NCBI GenBank assembly: GCA_947493145.1
Contig: CANLPZ010000002.1
Span: 395,364-459,363 of the forward strand
DNA: 64,000 nt
Direction of reading: 5' to 3'
From: an uncultured Paracoccaceae bacterium
GTDB lineage: Bacteria; Pseudomonadota; Alphaproteobacteria; Rhodobacterales; Rhodobacteraceae
How positions within the stretch are numbered: the stretch's first letter is position 1; each line of letters begins with the position of its first letter. The position numbers and the translations under genes were made by a program. Under the pieces are notes generated by a model, which made no database searches, was not told the DNA's origin, and was given only the letters and a program-made list of their open reading frames with translations. Below, piece after piece: positions 26,215 through 35,226 of this stretch.

Positions 26215-28014
26215 TTATTCCCAGCAGCTAACCAACACTGTGAAATTCGCCGCAAGACGTGTCATGTCCTCTGGCGCGACATAGCCGATCTGGTCAACCG
26301 TTTGTGGCGTGACGCCGCTGGTGGTTAAAAACTCGGCAATCACATCACTGTCGATCGAAAAGCTTACTTCATCAGGCAATGTCTGGCCGTTTACGACGCG
26401 CTTGGGCAACAGTTTACCCAACACAGCCCCCCCACTGTCCAAGACAGGGCCGCCGACGTCACCGGATTGCGCATAAATCGCAAGCCGGTTCAATTCATCC
26501 TCGCCCCGAAGTCCGCGAATGTCCGCCAATTTGCCAAAAGTTAATGACGGTGCGCCAAGCACGCCTTCGTAAGGAAAACCTGCAACTGCAATGTCGGATT
26601 GAATACGTGGCACCGCGGTTTGAAAACGCGCGACATCGATGGGTGCCATCGCCGTTGTTGGCGTGACCAAAGCAAGCCCCAATGCGGTATCAACGGAGGC
26701 AATTTGTGCCTCTGTATCGTTATCCAAAGTGATGCGTGAACAGGTGCCTACGGCCTCTGCACTGGTCAAAACCGCGCCTTGAGTATCAACAAAAAAACCA
26801 GACCGGCTTAAACGCGGTTTGCGTAGCGCGAGGCCTGAAATCAAATCGATGGCTTGGTCATCCCCAAAGCTTGCCAACGATGGGTCCAAAACACCGCTAA
26901 TGCGTTGATAGCTGGTTTTCATTTCGCCAAACACACGCGAACGACGTGCTTCGTCGCCGGCAGGCCAAACCAAAGCAAAGCCTTTCACTTCGCCATTGCG
27001 AAGATCCGCGAAAACTTCCGTGTGGATCGTGTCGTTTGATCCAGACAGTGTGAAGAATGTTTTGTTCTTTTCGCGTGGGCCCTCCAATGGCATGATTTCC
27101 AGCGTTTGGATAATATCGTACAGACCATGCAACGTATCGCGGTCCCCCGATTGCGAAATTAACAACACTTGGGCGTCAACATCGCCTGTTGCGTTGTATT
27201 GAACAAAAGGTGGTTCGAATTTGCCGAAATCAACCACGCCTAGTGGCAATTGCATTTGAATACCCGCAGCGTCGTCGCGAACCAATTGCAGGTCCATTCC
27301 TTCGAGGATTTCGTTATATGCGGTCAACAGTGCGGCCCGCTGTGCTGTGGTCAATATTCCAGTGGCTTCATACCCGTTCTGCGCCTGCCAAACGCTCATT
27401 GCACGGCGCGTCCCCTTTCCGTAGGCACCGTCAATTGCGCCGGCATAGGTGCCCGCCCATTTCATCGCGACTTGAAGCTCTTTCTTCTCATCGCGGCTCA
27501 ATAGTCGTTCAGATGCACGGGCCTGACTGGGGGTCTCATCTGGTTCGATTGTTGGGGTTGGTTCCACGACAATCGTTTCAGTGGGCGTTTCCGTCGGTGC
27601 TTCGGTTGGCGCGGGAATGGCCACCGGTGTTTGTTCGGTCGGCGATTGTGGCGCGGCGGGGGTTAGATTCGCCAATACATTTGCCCCGATCGGCCAAAAC
27701 TGTTGCCGCAAACGGCGGGGTTCAACAATATAGCTGTCCTCGGGAATACGGCCATTTCGACGTAACTCACGCAGGACAAATTCCGCGTCTGCGGGCGTAT
27801 AAGGGCCAAGCGCGATCCCGTACCATCCAGATCCAAGATAAAATCCATTCACATCCGCCAGATACACGGTGTAATCGCGCGCTCGATCTTCGGCGGCATT
27901 CAGACTTGGTTGTGCTTCGATCTGGACAAATACGCTGTCTTGCGCGGATGCCTGCTGCGTAAGGCCGATCGTGACGATAAACACGGAAAATACCGCGACA
28001 AATACTCTTTTCAT
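26215..28014 (-). CDS. secreted trypsin-fold protein with PG-binding domain, probable pseudoprotease
   Basis: The 599-residue protein starts with a signal peptide (MKRVFVAVFSVF to ASAQ). A SPOR-like region follows (about residues 30-110), then a Pro/Thr/Glu linker, a PG_binding_1-type domain (about 180-235, with WAGTYAGAIDGAYGKGTRRAM), an unassigned region, and a trypsin-like domain from about residue 400. Where active S1C proteases have TNNHVV, D-LA-L and GNSGGP, this one has TSAEAV (about 420), GLALV (about 445) and GDVGGP (about 519). All three catalytic residues therefore look replaced. It should be periplasmic and tied to peptidoglycan. AAGGGAA supports the start; an upstream in-frame ATG lacks a signal sequence. 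Confidence 0.83.
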   Translation of the reverse strand: MKRVFVAVFSVFIVTIGLTQQASAQDSVFVQIEAQPSLNAAEDRARDYTVYLADVNGFYLGSGWYGIALGPYTPADAEFVLRELRRNGRIPEDSYIVEPRRLRQQFWPIGANVLANLTPAAPQSPTEQTPVAIPAPTEAPTETPTETIVVEPTPTIEPDETPSQARASERLLSRDEKKELQVAMKWAGTYAGAIDGAYGKGTRRAMSVWQAQNGYEATGILTTAQRAALLTAYNEILEGMDLQLVRDDAAGIQMQLPLGVVDFGKFEPPFVQYNATGDVDAQVLLISQSGDRDTLHGLYDIIQTLEIMPLEGPREKNKTFFTLSGSNDTIHTEVFADLRNGEVKGFALVWPAGDEARRSRVFGEMKTSYQRISGVLDPSLASFGDDQAIDLISGLALRKPRLSRSGFFVDTQGAVLTSAEAVGTCSRITLDNDTEAQIASVDTALGLALVTPTTAMAPIDVARFQTAVPRIQSDIAVAGFPYEGVLGAPSLTFGKLADIRGLRGEDELNRLAIYAQSGDVGGPVLDSGGAVLGKLLPKRVVNGQTLPDEVSFSIDSDVIAEFLTTSGVTPQTVDQIGYVAPEDMTRLAANFTVLVSCWE

Positions 28015-28192
28015 GACTTCCCTTGAACTCAAGCCGGTTGTTTCAGGTTGACCCCTGAGTTTTCCTTTGATGGAATTTAACAGACCCGACGGCAGTTGCA
28101 CCCAGAAAATTAAGCTTTTGAGCAGTTCTGCGCAATTGACGCTGATGGTTTGCACAGATACCTAGACGCGAAACCAATCAAAAGGGCCGACA

Positions 28193-29122
28193 ATGGCTGA
28201 TTCAGATACAAAACCACGCAGTTTCCAAGAGATCATCTTGCGTTTGCAAAACTATTGGGCGGCCAAGGGCTGCGCAGTTATGCAACCATATGACATGGAA
28301 GTTGGGGCAGGGACGTTTCACCCCGCCACAACGCTGCGATCATTGGGGTCAAATGCGTGGGCAGCGGCCTATGTTCAGCCTTCGCGCCGCCCGACGGATG
28401 GGCGGTATGGTGAAAACCCAAACCGATTGCAGCATTATTACCAATACCAAGTTCTCATCAAACCATCGCCGCCTGATCTTCAAGAATTGTACCTTGGATC
28501 ACTCAAGGCGATCGGCATTGACATGGATATGCATGATATCCGTTTCGTCGAAGACGATTGGGAAAGCCCAACCTTGGGGGCATGGGGGCTTGGCTGGGAA
28601 GTTTGGTGCGATGGGATGGAAGTGTCCCAGTTTACCTATTTCCAACAAGTCGGGGGCCATGACTGTAAACCGGTGTCAGGTGAACTGACATACGGGTTGG
28701 AACGTCTGGCGATGTATGTTTTGGGCGTCGATCACGTGATGGATATGCCATTCAACGATCCACAATCGCCAATTGCGCTGACGTATGGCGATGTTTTTCG
28801 CCAAACAGAGGCCGAATATTCGCGGTGGAATTTTGACGTGGCGGACACGGATATCCTGTTGCAGCATTTCAAAGACGCAGAAGCAGAATGCGAACGCATT
28901 TTGGCGGCACCCTATGACGATCCAAAAACAGGCAAACGTATCGTCATGGCGCATCCTGCCTATGATCAATGCATCAAGGCGAGCCACCTGTTTAACCTGC
29001 TTGATGCACGAGGCGTGATTTCGGTCACGGAACGTCAAGCCTATATCGGGCGCGTACGTGCATTGGCAAAGAAATGCGCCGATGCGTTTGTTGAAACAGA
29101 AGCAGGTGGATTTGCCGCGTGA
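28193..29122 (+). CDS. glyQ: glycyl-tRNA synthetase alpha subunit
   Basis: The 309-residue protein is the catalytic alpha subunit of the alpha2-beta2 class II glycyl-tRNA synthetase. It contains [40 protein letters not shown], the class II motif 2 region [20 protein letters not shown], and [22 protein letters not shown] (motif 3) with Gly-recognising residues. Size and motifs are standard. AAAGGG precedes the ATG. Its stop overlaps a GTG start of a small membrane-protein gene, and glyS follows that, so all three form one coupled operon. Confidence 0.97.
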   Translation: MADSDTKPRSFQEIILRLQNYWAAKGCAVMQPYDMEVGAGTFHPATTLRSLGSNAWAAAYVQPSRRPTDGRYGENPNRLQHYYQYQVLIKPSPPDLQELYLGSLKAIGIDMDMHDIRFVEDDWESPTLGAWGLGWEVWCDGMEVSQFTYFQQVGGHDCKPVSGELTYGLERLAMYVLGVDHVMDMPFNDPQSPIALTYGDVFRQTEAEYSRWNFDVADTDILLQHFKDAEAECERILAAPYDDPKTGKRIVMAHPAYDQCIKASHLFNLLDARGVISVTERQAYIGRVRALAKKCADAFVETEAGGFAA

Positions 29123-29649
29123 TTGGACGGATCGCAGTTATTGGGATTTTGGTTATGGCACTGATTGCAGGCATCGCGCTTTATTACCTTCAGGTCTATG
29201 CCTTTTACGACGAGGTGTCGCCGGTTGAAAACGGCGACGTCCAAGTGATGTCATTGGTGTCTGGTCAGTCAGAACCATTGTTGATCGAAGATTTCCAAGG
29301 GATCACCAGCGACAGTTCTCCCATTCGTTACCGCGCCTGTTTTACAAGCCTACAAAGCCAAGCGATGATGACCGAAACTTACCAAACCTACGAACAAGCC
29401 GAACCTTTGGTCGCGCCAAGTTGGTTTGGGTGTTTTGACGCTGATGCCATCGGAGAAGCGCTTGAAACGGGGGAGGCGATTGCCTTCCTCGGCACCAAAA
29501 ATATTCAATATGGCATCGATCGCGTGATCGCCGTTTTCGCGGATGGTCGTGCCGTTGCTTGGAACCAGATAAATGCCTGTGGCGAAGTTGTCTTTGATGG
29601 CGACCCAACACCCGAAGGCTGCCCAACACCCCCAGAAAGATTGCAATAA
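29119..29649 (+). CDS. single-pass membrane or secreted protein between glyQ and glyS (DUF6446-like)
   Basis: This 176-residue protein has one N-terminal hydrophobic helix (about residues 4-24) and an acidic extracytoplasmic part with Cys in YRACFTS, FGCFDAD, INACGE and EGCPTPP, suggesting disulfides in the periplasm. From memory it resembles a Rhodobacterales family labelled DUF6446, which I could not verify here. The GTG start overlaps the glyQ stop and the TAA overlaps the glyS ATG (TAATG), so it is translationally locked between two synthetase subunits. Nothing in its sequence suggests a role in tRNA charging; its function is unknown. Confidence 0.8.
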   Translation: MIGRIAVIGILVMALIAGIALYYLQVYAFYDEVSPVENGDVQVMSLVSGQSEPLLIEDFQGITSDSSPIRYRACFTSLQSQAMMTETYQTYEQAEPLVAPSWFGCFDADAIGEALETGEAIAFLGTKNIQYGIDRVIAVFADGRAVAWNQINACGEVVFDGDPTPEGCPTPPERLQ

Positions 29650-31706
29650 TGTCTGATTTATTGATCGAACTTTTTTCCGAAGAAATTCCTGCGCGTATGC
29701 AAAAACGCGCGGCCGATGACCTGCAAAAGCTGGTTACGAACGGGATGGTCGATGCGGGTCTTACCTATGCCAGTGCTGGCGCATTCTCGACACCACGCCG
29801 ATTGGCATTGTCTGTCGAAGGCATTTCAAAAGAAAGCCCAACTCTGCGCGAGGAACGCAAAGGCCCGCGAACAGATGCGCCGGAAAAAGCATTGGAAGGC
29901 TTTTTGCGATCTACAGGTCTGACCAAGGATCAACTGGAAATCCGTGATGACAAAAAAGGCCAAGTTTATTTCGCGGTCGTCGAAAAACAGGGCCGTCCCG
30001 CAGCAGATATTATCGCCGAAGTTTTGGAAAACGCGATCCGAAATTTCCCATGGCCGAAGTCCATGCGGTGGGGCGCCGGACCGTTGAAATGGGTGCGCCC
30101 GTTGCATTCAATCCTGTGCATTTTGTCTGATGACGAGGGTGCAACGGTTGTTCCAATCGACATCGACGGAATCGTGTCCGGTGACACGACAAAAGGCCAC
30201 CGTTTTATGGCGCCAGATGCCTTTGCGGTGACATCATTTGACGATTATTCAACCAAATTGAAACGCGCGCATGTGGTATTGAATGCCGAAGAACGCGCCG
30301 AACACATTTGGGCTGACGCCACAAATCAAGCATTTGCTGCAGGGTTAGAAGTTGTTGAAGACAAAGGGCTTTTGTCCGAAGTCGCCGGTTTGGTCGAGTG
30401 GCCTGTTGTTTTGATGGGCGAGATTGCGGAAGATTTCCTGAACCTGCCGCCAGAGGTGTTGCAAACGTCGATGAAAGAACACCAAAAGTTCTTTTCCGTA
30501 CGGGACCCCAAAACCGGCAAAATCGTGCGGTTCATTACCGTTGCCAACGTCGAAACCAAAGATAATGGCGCAACCATTTTGGCAGGGAACCAAAAGGTTC
30601 TGTTTGCTCGTTTGTCAGACGCGAAATTTTTCTGGGAAAACGATTTGCGTGTGGCCAAGTCGGATATGTCCCAGTGGACGGATGCGTTGTCAAACGTCAC
30701 CTTTCACAACAAATTGGGCAGCCAGTCAGAACGCATCGCGCGGATTGAATCCTTGGCGCGTGAGATCGCACCGATTGTTGGCGCTGACGCGGACGAAGCC
30801 GCGGAAGCTGCGCGTCTGGCCAAGGCCGACCTGTCATCGGAAATGGTCTATGAATTTCCCGAATTACAGGGCCTTATGGGCCGCTACTATGCCGCAGCCG
30901 CTGGTGCCTCTGACGCGGTGGCCGCGGCCGCCGAGGAACATTATTCGCCACTGGGTCCATCAGATGATGTGCCGACAGCGCCTGTGTCTGTTGCAGTGGC
31001 ACTGGCCGACAAGATTGACCTGCTGACAGGCTTCTGGGCGATTGATGAAAAACCGACCGGATCAAAAGACCCCTTTGCGCTGCGCCGTGCAGCGTTGGGT
31101 GTGATCCGTTTGGTGTTGGAGAATGACTTATCTGCGCCACTTTTGAGTATTTTTACAAAGGTGAATTCAGACGCGGATGGAAGTGATCTTTTGGGTTTCT
31201 TTCACGACCGTCTCAAAGTCTACCTTCGTGACCAAGGTATCCGTCATGACGTGATCGACGCCTGTATTGCGATGCCAAACAACGATGATTTTGCGCTGTT
31301 GGTCAAACGGGCGCAGGCGTTGTCTGCATTCATGAAAACCGATGACGGCGAGAATATGGTTCAAGGCTACAAGCGCGCGGCCAACATTCTTGCGCAGGCC
31401 GAGGAAAAAGATGGTGTTGAATATTCCTTCGGCGCGGATCTGAAATACGCAGAACAGGATGAAGAAAAGGCGCTGTTCAAGGCGTTGGAAACTGCGAAAG
31501 CCGCCGTTGATCCGGCACTTGCGGCCCAAGATTTCGAAGCTGCAATGGGCGCAATGGCCGCGTTGCGCGGCCCAATTGATGCGTTTTTTGAGGGTGTCAA
31601 AGTCAATGCCGACAGCGACGTCGTTCGACGCAACCGTTTGAACCTGTTGTCACAAATCCGTAGCATTGGTGCATCGGTGGCCGATTTGACGCAGCTAGAG
31701 GGCTAA
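29649..31706 (+). CDS. glyS: glycyl-tRNA synthetase beta subunit
   Basis: The 685-residue protein is the tRNA-binding beta subunit of heterotetrameric glycyl-tRNA synthetase. It opens with LLIELFSEEIPARMQKRAA and includes FSTPRRLAL, RKGPRTDAPEKALEGFLRSTG, KSMRWGAGPLKWVRPLHSI, PPEVLQTSMKEHQKFFSV and the HD-like LGSQSERIARIESLA region. A C-terminal helical anticodon-binding domain ends the protein. Length is typical. Its ATG overlaps the stop of the preceding membrane-protein gene. A PPDK-like gene starts 68 bases downstream on the same strand. Confidence 0.96.
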   Translation: MSDLLIELFSEEIPARMQKRAADDLQKLVTNGMVDAGLTYASAGAFSTPRRLALSVEGISKESPTLREERKGPRTDAPEKALEGFLRSTGLTKDQLEIRDDKKGQVYFAVVEKQGRPAADIIAEVLENAIRNFPWPKSMRWGAGPLKWVRPLHSILCILSDDEGATVVPIDIDGIVSGDTTKGHRFMAPDAFAVTSFDDYSTKLKRAHVVLNAEERAEHIWADATNQAFAAGLEVVEDKGLLSEVAGLVEWPVVLMGEIAEDFLNLPPEVLQTSMKEHQKFFSVRDPKTGKIVRFITVANVETKDNGATILAGNQKVLFARLSDAKFFWENDLRVAKSDMSQWTDALSNVTFHNKLGSQSERIARIESLAREIAPIVGADADEAAEAARLAKADLSSEMVYEFPELQGLMGRYYAAAAGASDAVAAAAEEHYSPLGPSDDVPTAPVSVAVALADKIDLLTGFWAIDEKPTGSKDPFALRRAALGVIRLVLENDLSAPLLSIFTKVNSDADGSDLLGFFHDRLKVYLRDQGIRHDVIDACIAMPNNDDFALLVKRAQALSAFMKTDDGENMVQGYKRAANILAQAEEKDGVEYSFGADLKYAEQDEEKALFKALETAKAAVDPALAAQDFEAAMGAMAALRGPIDAFFEGVKVNADSDVVRRNRLNLLSQIRSIGASVADLTQLEG

Positions 31707-31774
31707 TTCCCCGCGCGTCGCGCTTGTCACATAGGTTTTACACTCTATGCTGCTGCGTTGAAAGGAATGCCGCA

Positions 31775-34363
31775 GTGCAGCACGATGACGATATCTTAGG
31801 ATTTACCCATGTTACGCCAACCGCGTCCATGCATGTGACGCGACATGGGGGGCGTGCGAAATGTTTGCAACGTTTGATCCGTTTGGACATGCCGGTGCCG
31901 ACGACGGTTGCGTTGCCCTTTGACACAGTCCGCGACATCGCGCGCGGACAAATGCCACAGATTGCGGCAATGTTGTCTTATTTCGGTCCTGACGCGCTTT
32001 TGTCTGTTCGACCCAGCTCAGAAGATCCAGATTGGGGTGGCCCAAGCGCGATTTTGAACATTGGGATGAGCGAAACCCAATATGAAAAGATCGTAAAATC
32101 AGCGGGGGAGGAAACCGCAAACGCGTTATACGCGCGGTTTATTCAATCTTATTCCGTCCATGTGGCCCATTTGGATGCTGATGATTTTGATATGCCGAAA
32201 TCGGCAACGCGTGACGATGTTGATGCGGCGCTGCGTGTGTACGAAGATGAGATGGATGAACCGTTTCCGCAAGATATCGAAGACCAGTTAAAGGCAGTTT
32301 TGCGCTCACGCGCACAGGCTTGGTCGGGGACATCTGCACGGTTGTTACGCGAAGCAAAAGGCGCACCAGCAGACGCTGGGCTTGGTTTGGTGGTCCAGCG
32401 TATGGCGTTGGGTGTCGGGCAGGGGGAATGCGGGTCCGGTGTTATCCAGTTTGCCAACAGTGCCACGGGCGATCCACAGATCACCGGTAGATATCTGAGC
32501 CAATCACAAGGGCGCGATGCGTTAACGGAAAAAGCATCAGCGATTTATCTGACCAAAGACCCACGTGGGCCATCATTCGAAGAACTTTGCCCAGATCAAT
32601 TTGCCGAATTGCTGCGTTTCGGCGATTTGGCACGTTTGCGACTGCGCGAAGAAATGCAGATCGAATTTACGATTGAAAACGGCGCGTTACATATTTTGGA
32701 TGCGGTCCGGATTGGGCGATCGTCGCAAGCCGCGGTGCGAATTGCCGTCGCTTTGGCCAATGATGATATCATTTCAAAGGACGAGGCGATCATGCGCGTG
32801 ACCCCATCTGGGTTAAACGATGTGTTGCACCGTCAAATTGACCCAAACGCGGAACGGGATTTGGTTGGGGTCGGTATTGCCGCCAGCCCAGGTGCGGCAA
32901 GTGGACGAATTGTATTTACCTCTAACGATGCACAGGCGAGCGCAGCGCGCGGTGAACCATGTGTCTTGGTGCGTCGTGAAACCTCGCCCGAAGACATCCG
33001 AGGCATGCATGTCGCGCAGGCGATTTTGACCGTTAAAGGCGGAATAACCAGCCACGCGGCTGTGATTGGACGTGGAATCGGGTTGCCCTGTGTGGTTGGG
33101 GCGAGTGATCTCTATGTCAGTCGGAAAAAGCGCGTCTTACAAGGCGCGGACGGTCGCGAATTTAAAGAAGGCGACTATATCACCATCGATGGCGCCTCTG
33201 GGCATATCTTGGCAGGGCAGGTGCCGTTGTTAGAGGCCGCAAACGATGAGGCGGTGCAGACCCTATTGGGGTGGGCGGATGATGTGCGTGATATCGCAAT
33301 CCGCGCCAATGCGGATACACCGGCTGAGGCGCAAATGGCCGATCGGTTTGCTGCAGAAGGTATCGGGTTGTGCCGAACAGAACACATGTTTTTCGAGGGC
33401 GACAGGTTGACCGTCATGCGCGAAATGATTTTCGCCGAAAGCGAAAAGGGGCGCGGGGCGGTGTTGGACCGTCTGCTGCCAATGCAGCGTGCTGACTTTG
33501 AAAAACTGTTCGAAATTATGCAGGGAAAACCGGTTTGCATCCGTTTACTTGATCCGCCTTTGCATGAATTTTTGCCAAGTGATCGTGCGGGGCTCAGCGC
33601 CTTGGCCGCAGCCTTGAATTTACCGCTGTCCGACGTCACGGCGCGGGCGGATGATTTGCGCGAATACAATCCGATGTTGGGAATGCGCGGCGTTCGCTTG
33701 GGCATCGCGATGCCGGAAATTTATGACATGCAGGCCCGCGCAATTTTCGAAGCAACCGTTGCCGCCAAAGAAAAGGGCTTGGTCGTTTCGCCTGAGATTA
33801 TGATCCCTTTGGTCAGTGCGAAACGCGAAGTCGAGTTGGTTAAGTCACGGATGGACGGTGTTGCAGCCGCGGTAAAAGCGGAGCAAAACACAGAATTTGA
33901 GTATTCGATTGGCGTGATGGTCGAAACACCGCGTGCGGCCTTACGTGCAGGCGATATCGCTTTTAATGCAGATTTCCTGAGCTTTGGAACCAATGATTTA
34001 ACGCAAATGGCCTATGGTTTGTCGCGCGATGATGCGGGGCGTTTTATGTCGTCTTACGTTCATCAAGGCGTTTACCCAGAGGATCCGTTTCATACCTTGG
34101 ACACCGAAGGTGTCGGTGAATTGTTGGAACTTGGTGCCGGACGCGCACGAAATTCGCGGTCAGATATCGTTTTGTCGATCTGTGGTGAACATGGTGGGTC
34201 GCCGTCTGCCATCGATTTTTGCCGTGCTGCTGGGTTTAACTATGTGTCTTGCTCGCCATTTCGGGTGCCCGGTGCGCGGCTTTCCGCCGCACAATTGGTT
34301 CTGCGCGACAACCCTGAGATGATAATTCGACCGCCGCGTGGCAAATATCCGATGCAAGGATAA
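31775..34363 (+). CDS. pyruvate phosphate dikinase-like enzyme with divergent ATP-grasp domain
   Basis: From this GTG the protein has 862 residues. The central and C-terminal parts are canonical for PPDK: catalytic His in KGGITSHAAVIGRGIGLPCVVG, FAAEGIGLCRTEHMFFE, CIRLLDPPLHEFLP, SFGTNDLTQMAYGLSRDDAGRF and SICGEHGGSPSAIDFCRAAGF. The N-terminal ATP-grasp part is unusual. HGGRAKCLQRLIRLDMPVP stands where GGKGANLAEM is usual, and SVRPSSEDPDWGGPSAILNIG where SVRSGA...MPGMMDTVLNLG is usual. The family interconverts pyruvate, ATP and phosphate with PEP, AMP and pyrophosphate; activity here is inferred. AAAGGA precedes the GTG; an upstream in-frame TTG adds Cys-rich residues unlike the family. Confidence 0.85.
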   Translation: MQHDDDILGFTHVTPTASMHVTRHGGRAKCLQRLIRLDMPVPTTVALPFDTVRDIARGQMPQIAAMLSYFGPDALLSVRPSSEDPDWGGPSAILNIGMSETQYEKIVKSAGEETANALYARFIQSYSVHVAHLDADDFDMPKSATRDDVDAALRVYEDEMDEPFPQDIEDQLKAVLRSRAQAWSGTSARLLREAKGAPADAGLGLVVQRMALGVGQGECGSGVIQFANSATGDPQITGRYLSQSQGRDALTEKASAIYLTKDPRGPSFEELCPDQFAELLRFGDLARLRLREEMQIEFTIENGALHILDAVRIGRSSQAAVRIAVALANDDIISKDEAIMRVTPSGLNDVLHRQIDPNAERDLVGVGIAASPGAASGRIVFTSNDAQASAARGEPCVLVRRETSPEDIRGMHVAQAILTVKGGITSHAAVIGRGIGLPCVVGASDLYVSRKKRVLQGADGREFKEGDYITIDGASGHILAGQVPLLEAANDEAVQTLLGWADDVRDIAIRANADTPAEAQMADRFAAEGIGLCRTEHMFFEGDRLTVMREMIFAESEKGRGAVLDRLLPMQRADFEKLFEIMQGKPVCIRLLDPPLHEFLPSDRAGLSALAAALNLPLSDVTARADDLREYNPMLGMRGVRLGIAMPEIYDMQARAIFEATVAAKEKGLVVSPEIMIPLVSAKREVELVKSRMDGVAAAVKAEQNTEFEYSIGVMVETPRAALRAGDIAFNADFLSFGTNDLTQMAYGLSRDDAGRFMSSYVHQGVYPEDPFHTLDTEGVGELLELGAGRARNSRSDIVLSICGEHGGSPSAIDFCRAAGFNYVSCSPFRVPGARLSAAQLVLRDNPEMIIRPPRGKYPMQG

Positions 34364-34497
34364 GGACTTAGGTCATAAAACCTTAAAAATCACGTTTTCA
34401 CTGTCAAACTGGCAAGGACTGGACATCGCCCGATTCGGTGTTTAAACGCCCCGCCAGCCTGTCTCATGGCGTGATGAGATGCCAATTTGGTGAACTG

Positions 34498-35160
34498 ATG
34501 TTCCGTTTTGTTTCTGTTGTTGCTGCGGTGTTTATGACTGTGGCCCCAAGTTTTGCCCAAGATCAGTCCTTGACTGCATCACGATTGTCCGAAGTTTTGG
34601 GCGTCGAACGCGAAGGTTTGGCAAATATTGGGTCAGCTGGTTTGACGGCGTTAACTGCATTGCCACCGGCCAAAGAACGCAACATCAAAACCTCGCCAAA
34701 GACTCTGGATTATAGTCGCGAATGGTTGGCATCCTTACCAGCAACCAAGGGCGGCGCTGAATGGCAATGTCTGGCCGAAGCGTTGTATTTCGAGGCCCGC
34801 GGGGAATCCGTCAAAGGTCAGTTTGCCGTTGCCGAAGTCATCATGAATCGTGTCGACAGCAGCCGTTTCCCAAATTCTGTGTGTGGTGTGATCAATCAGG
34901 GCACTGGCCGGAAATTCGCCTGCCAATTCACCTATACATGTGACGGTAAGGCAGAAAAAATTGGTGAACCAAAAGCTTTTGCCAATGTCGGAAAAATCGC
35001 CAAGCTGATGATTGACGGCGCTGAGCGCCCGTTGACCAGCGGTGCGACCCATTACCACACAAAGGCGGTTAATCCAAAATGGGCGCGCACGTTCCCGCGG
35101 ACAGCGACCATCGGCGTGCATCATTTTTACAAGATGCCGACACGAACTGCATCAAACTAA
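34498..35160 (+). CDS. SleB-type cell wall hydrolase (Hydrolase_2)
   Basis: The 220-residue protein has a signal peptide (MFRFVSVVAAVFMTVAPSFAQ). A hydrolase domain from about residue 95 begins with WQCLAEALYFEARGESVKGQFAVAEVIMNRV and continues through SVCGVINQGTG and CQFTYTCDGK to a C-terminal GATHYHTKAVNPKWA. The EARGE motif carries the presumed catalytic Glu of the SleB/CwlJ family, which cleaves the glycan of peptidoglycan. In non-sporulating alphaproteobacteria these act in wall remodelling. Two other in-frame ATGs lie upstream, but only this one puts the basic and hydrophobic signal at the N-terminus. No operon partner is evident. Confidence 0.88.
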   Translation: MFRFVSVVAAVFMTVAPSFAQDQSLTASRLSEVLGVEREGLANIGSAGLTALTALPPAKERNIKTSPKTLDYSREWLASLPATKGGAEWQCLAEALYFEARGESVKGQFAVAEVIMNRVDSSRFPNSVCGVINQGTGRKFACQFTYTCDGKAEKIGEPKAFANVGKIAKLMIDGAERPLTSGATHYHTKAVNPKWARTFPRTATIGVHHFYKMPTRTASN

Positions 35161-35226
35161 AGGTTTGGTTGAATTGCGCTGATTGCCCGCGTATTTAGGG
35201 GCTCTAATCGGCGGGAGTATTGTCGA

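Noticed and set aside
27189..27962. 257-residue forward frame opposite the pseudoprotease gene
   Set aside because: No recognisable domain, basic low-quality composition, and fully antisense to a gene with signal peptide and clear domains.
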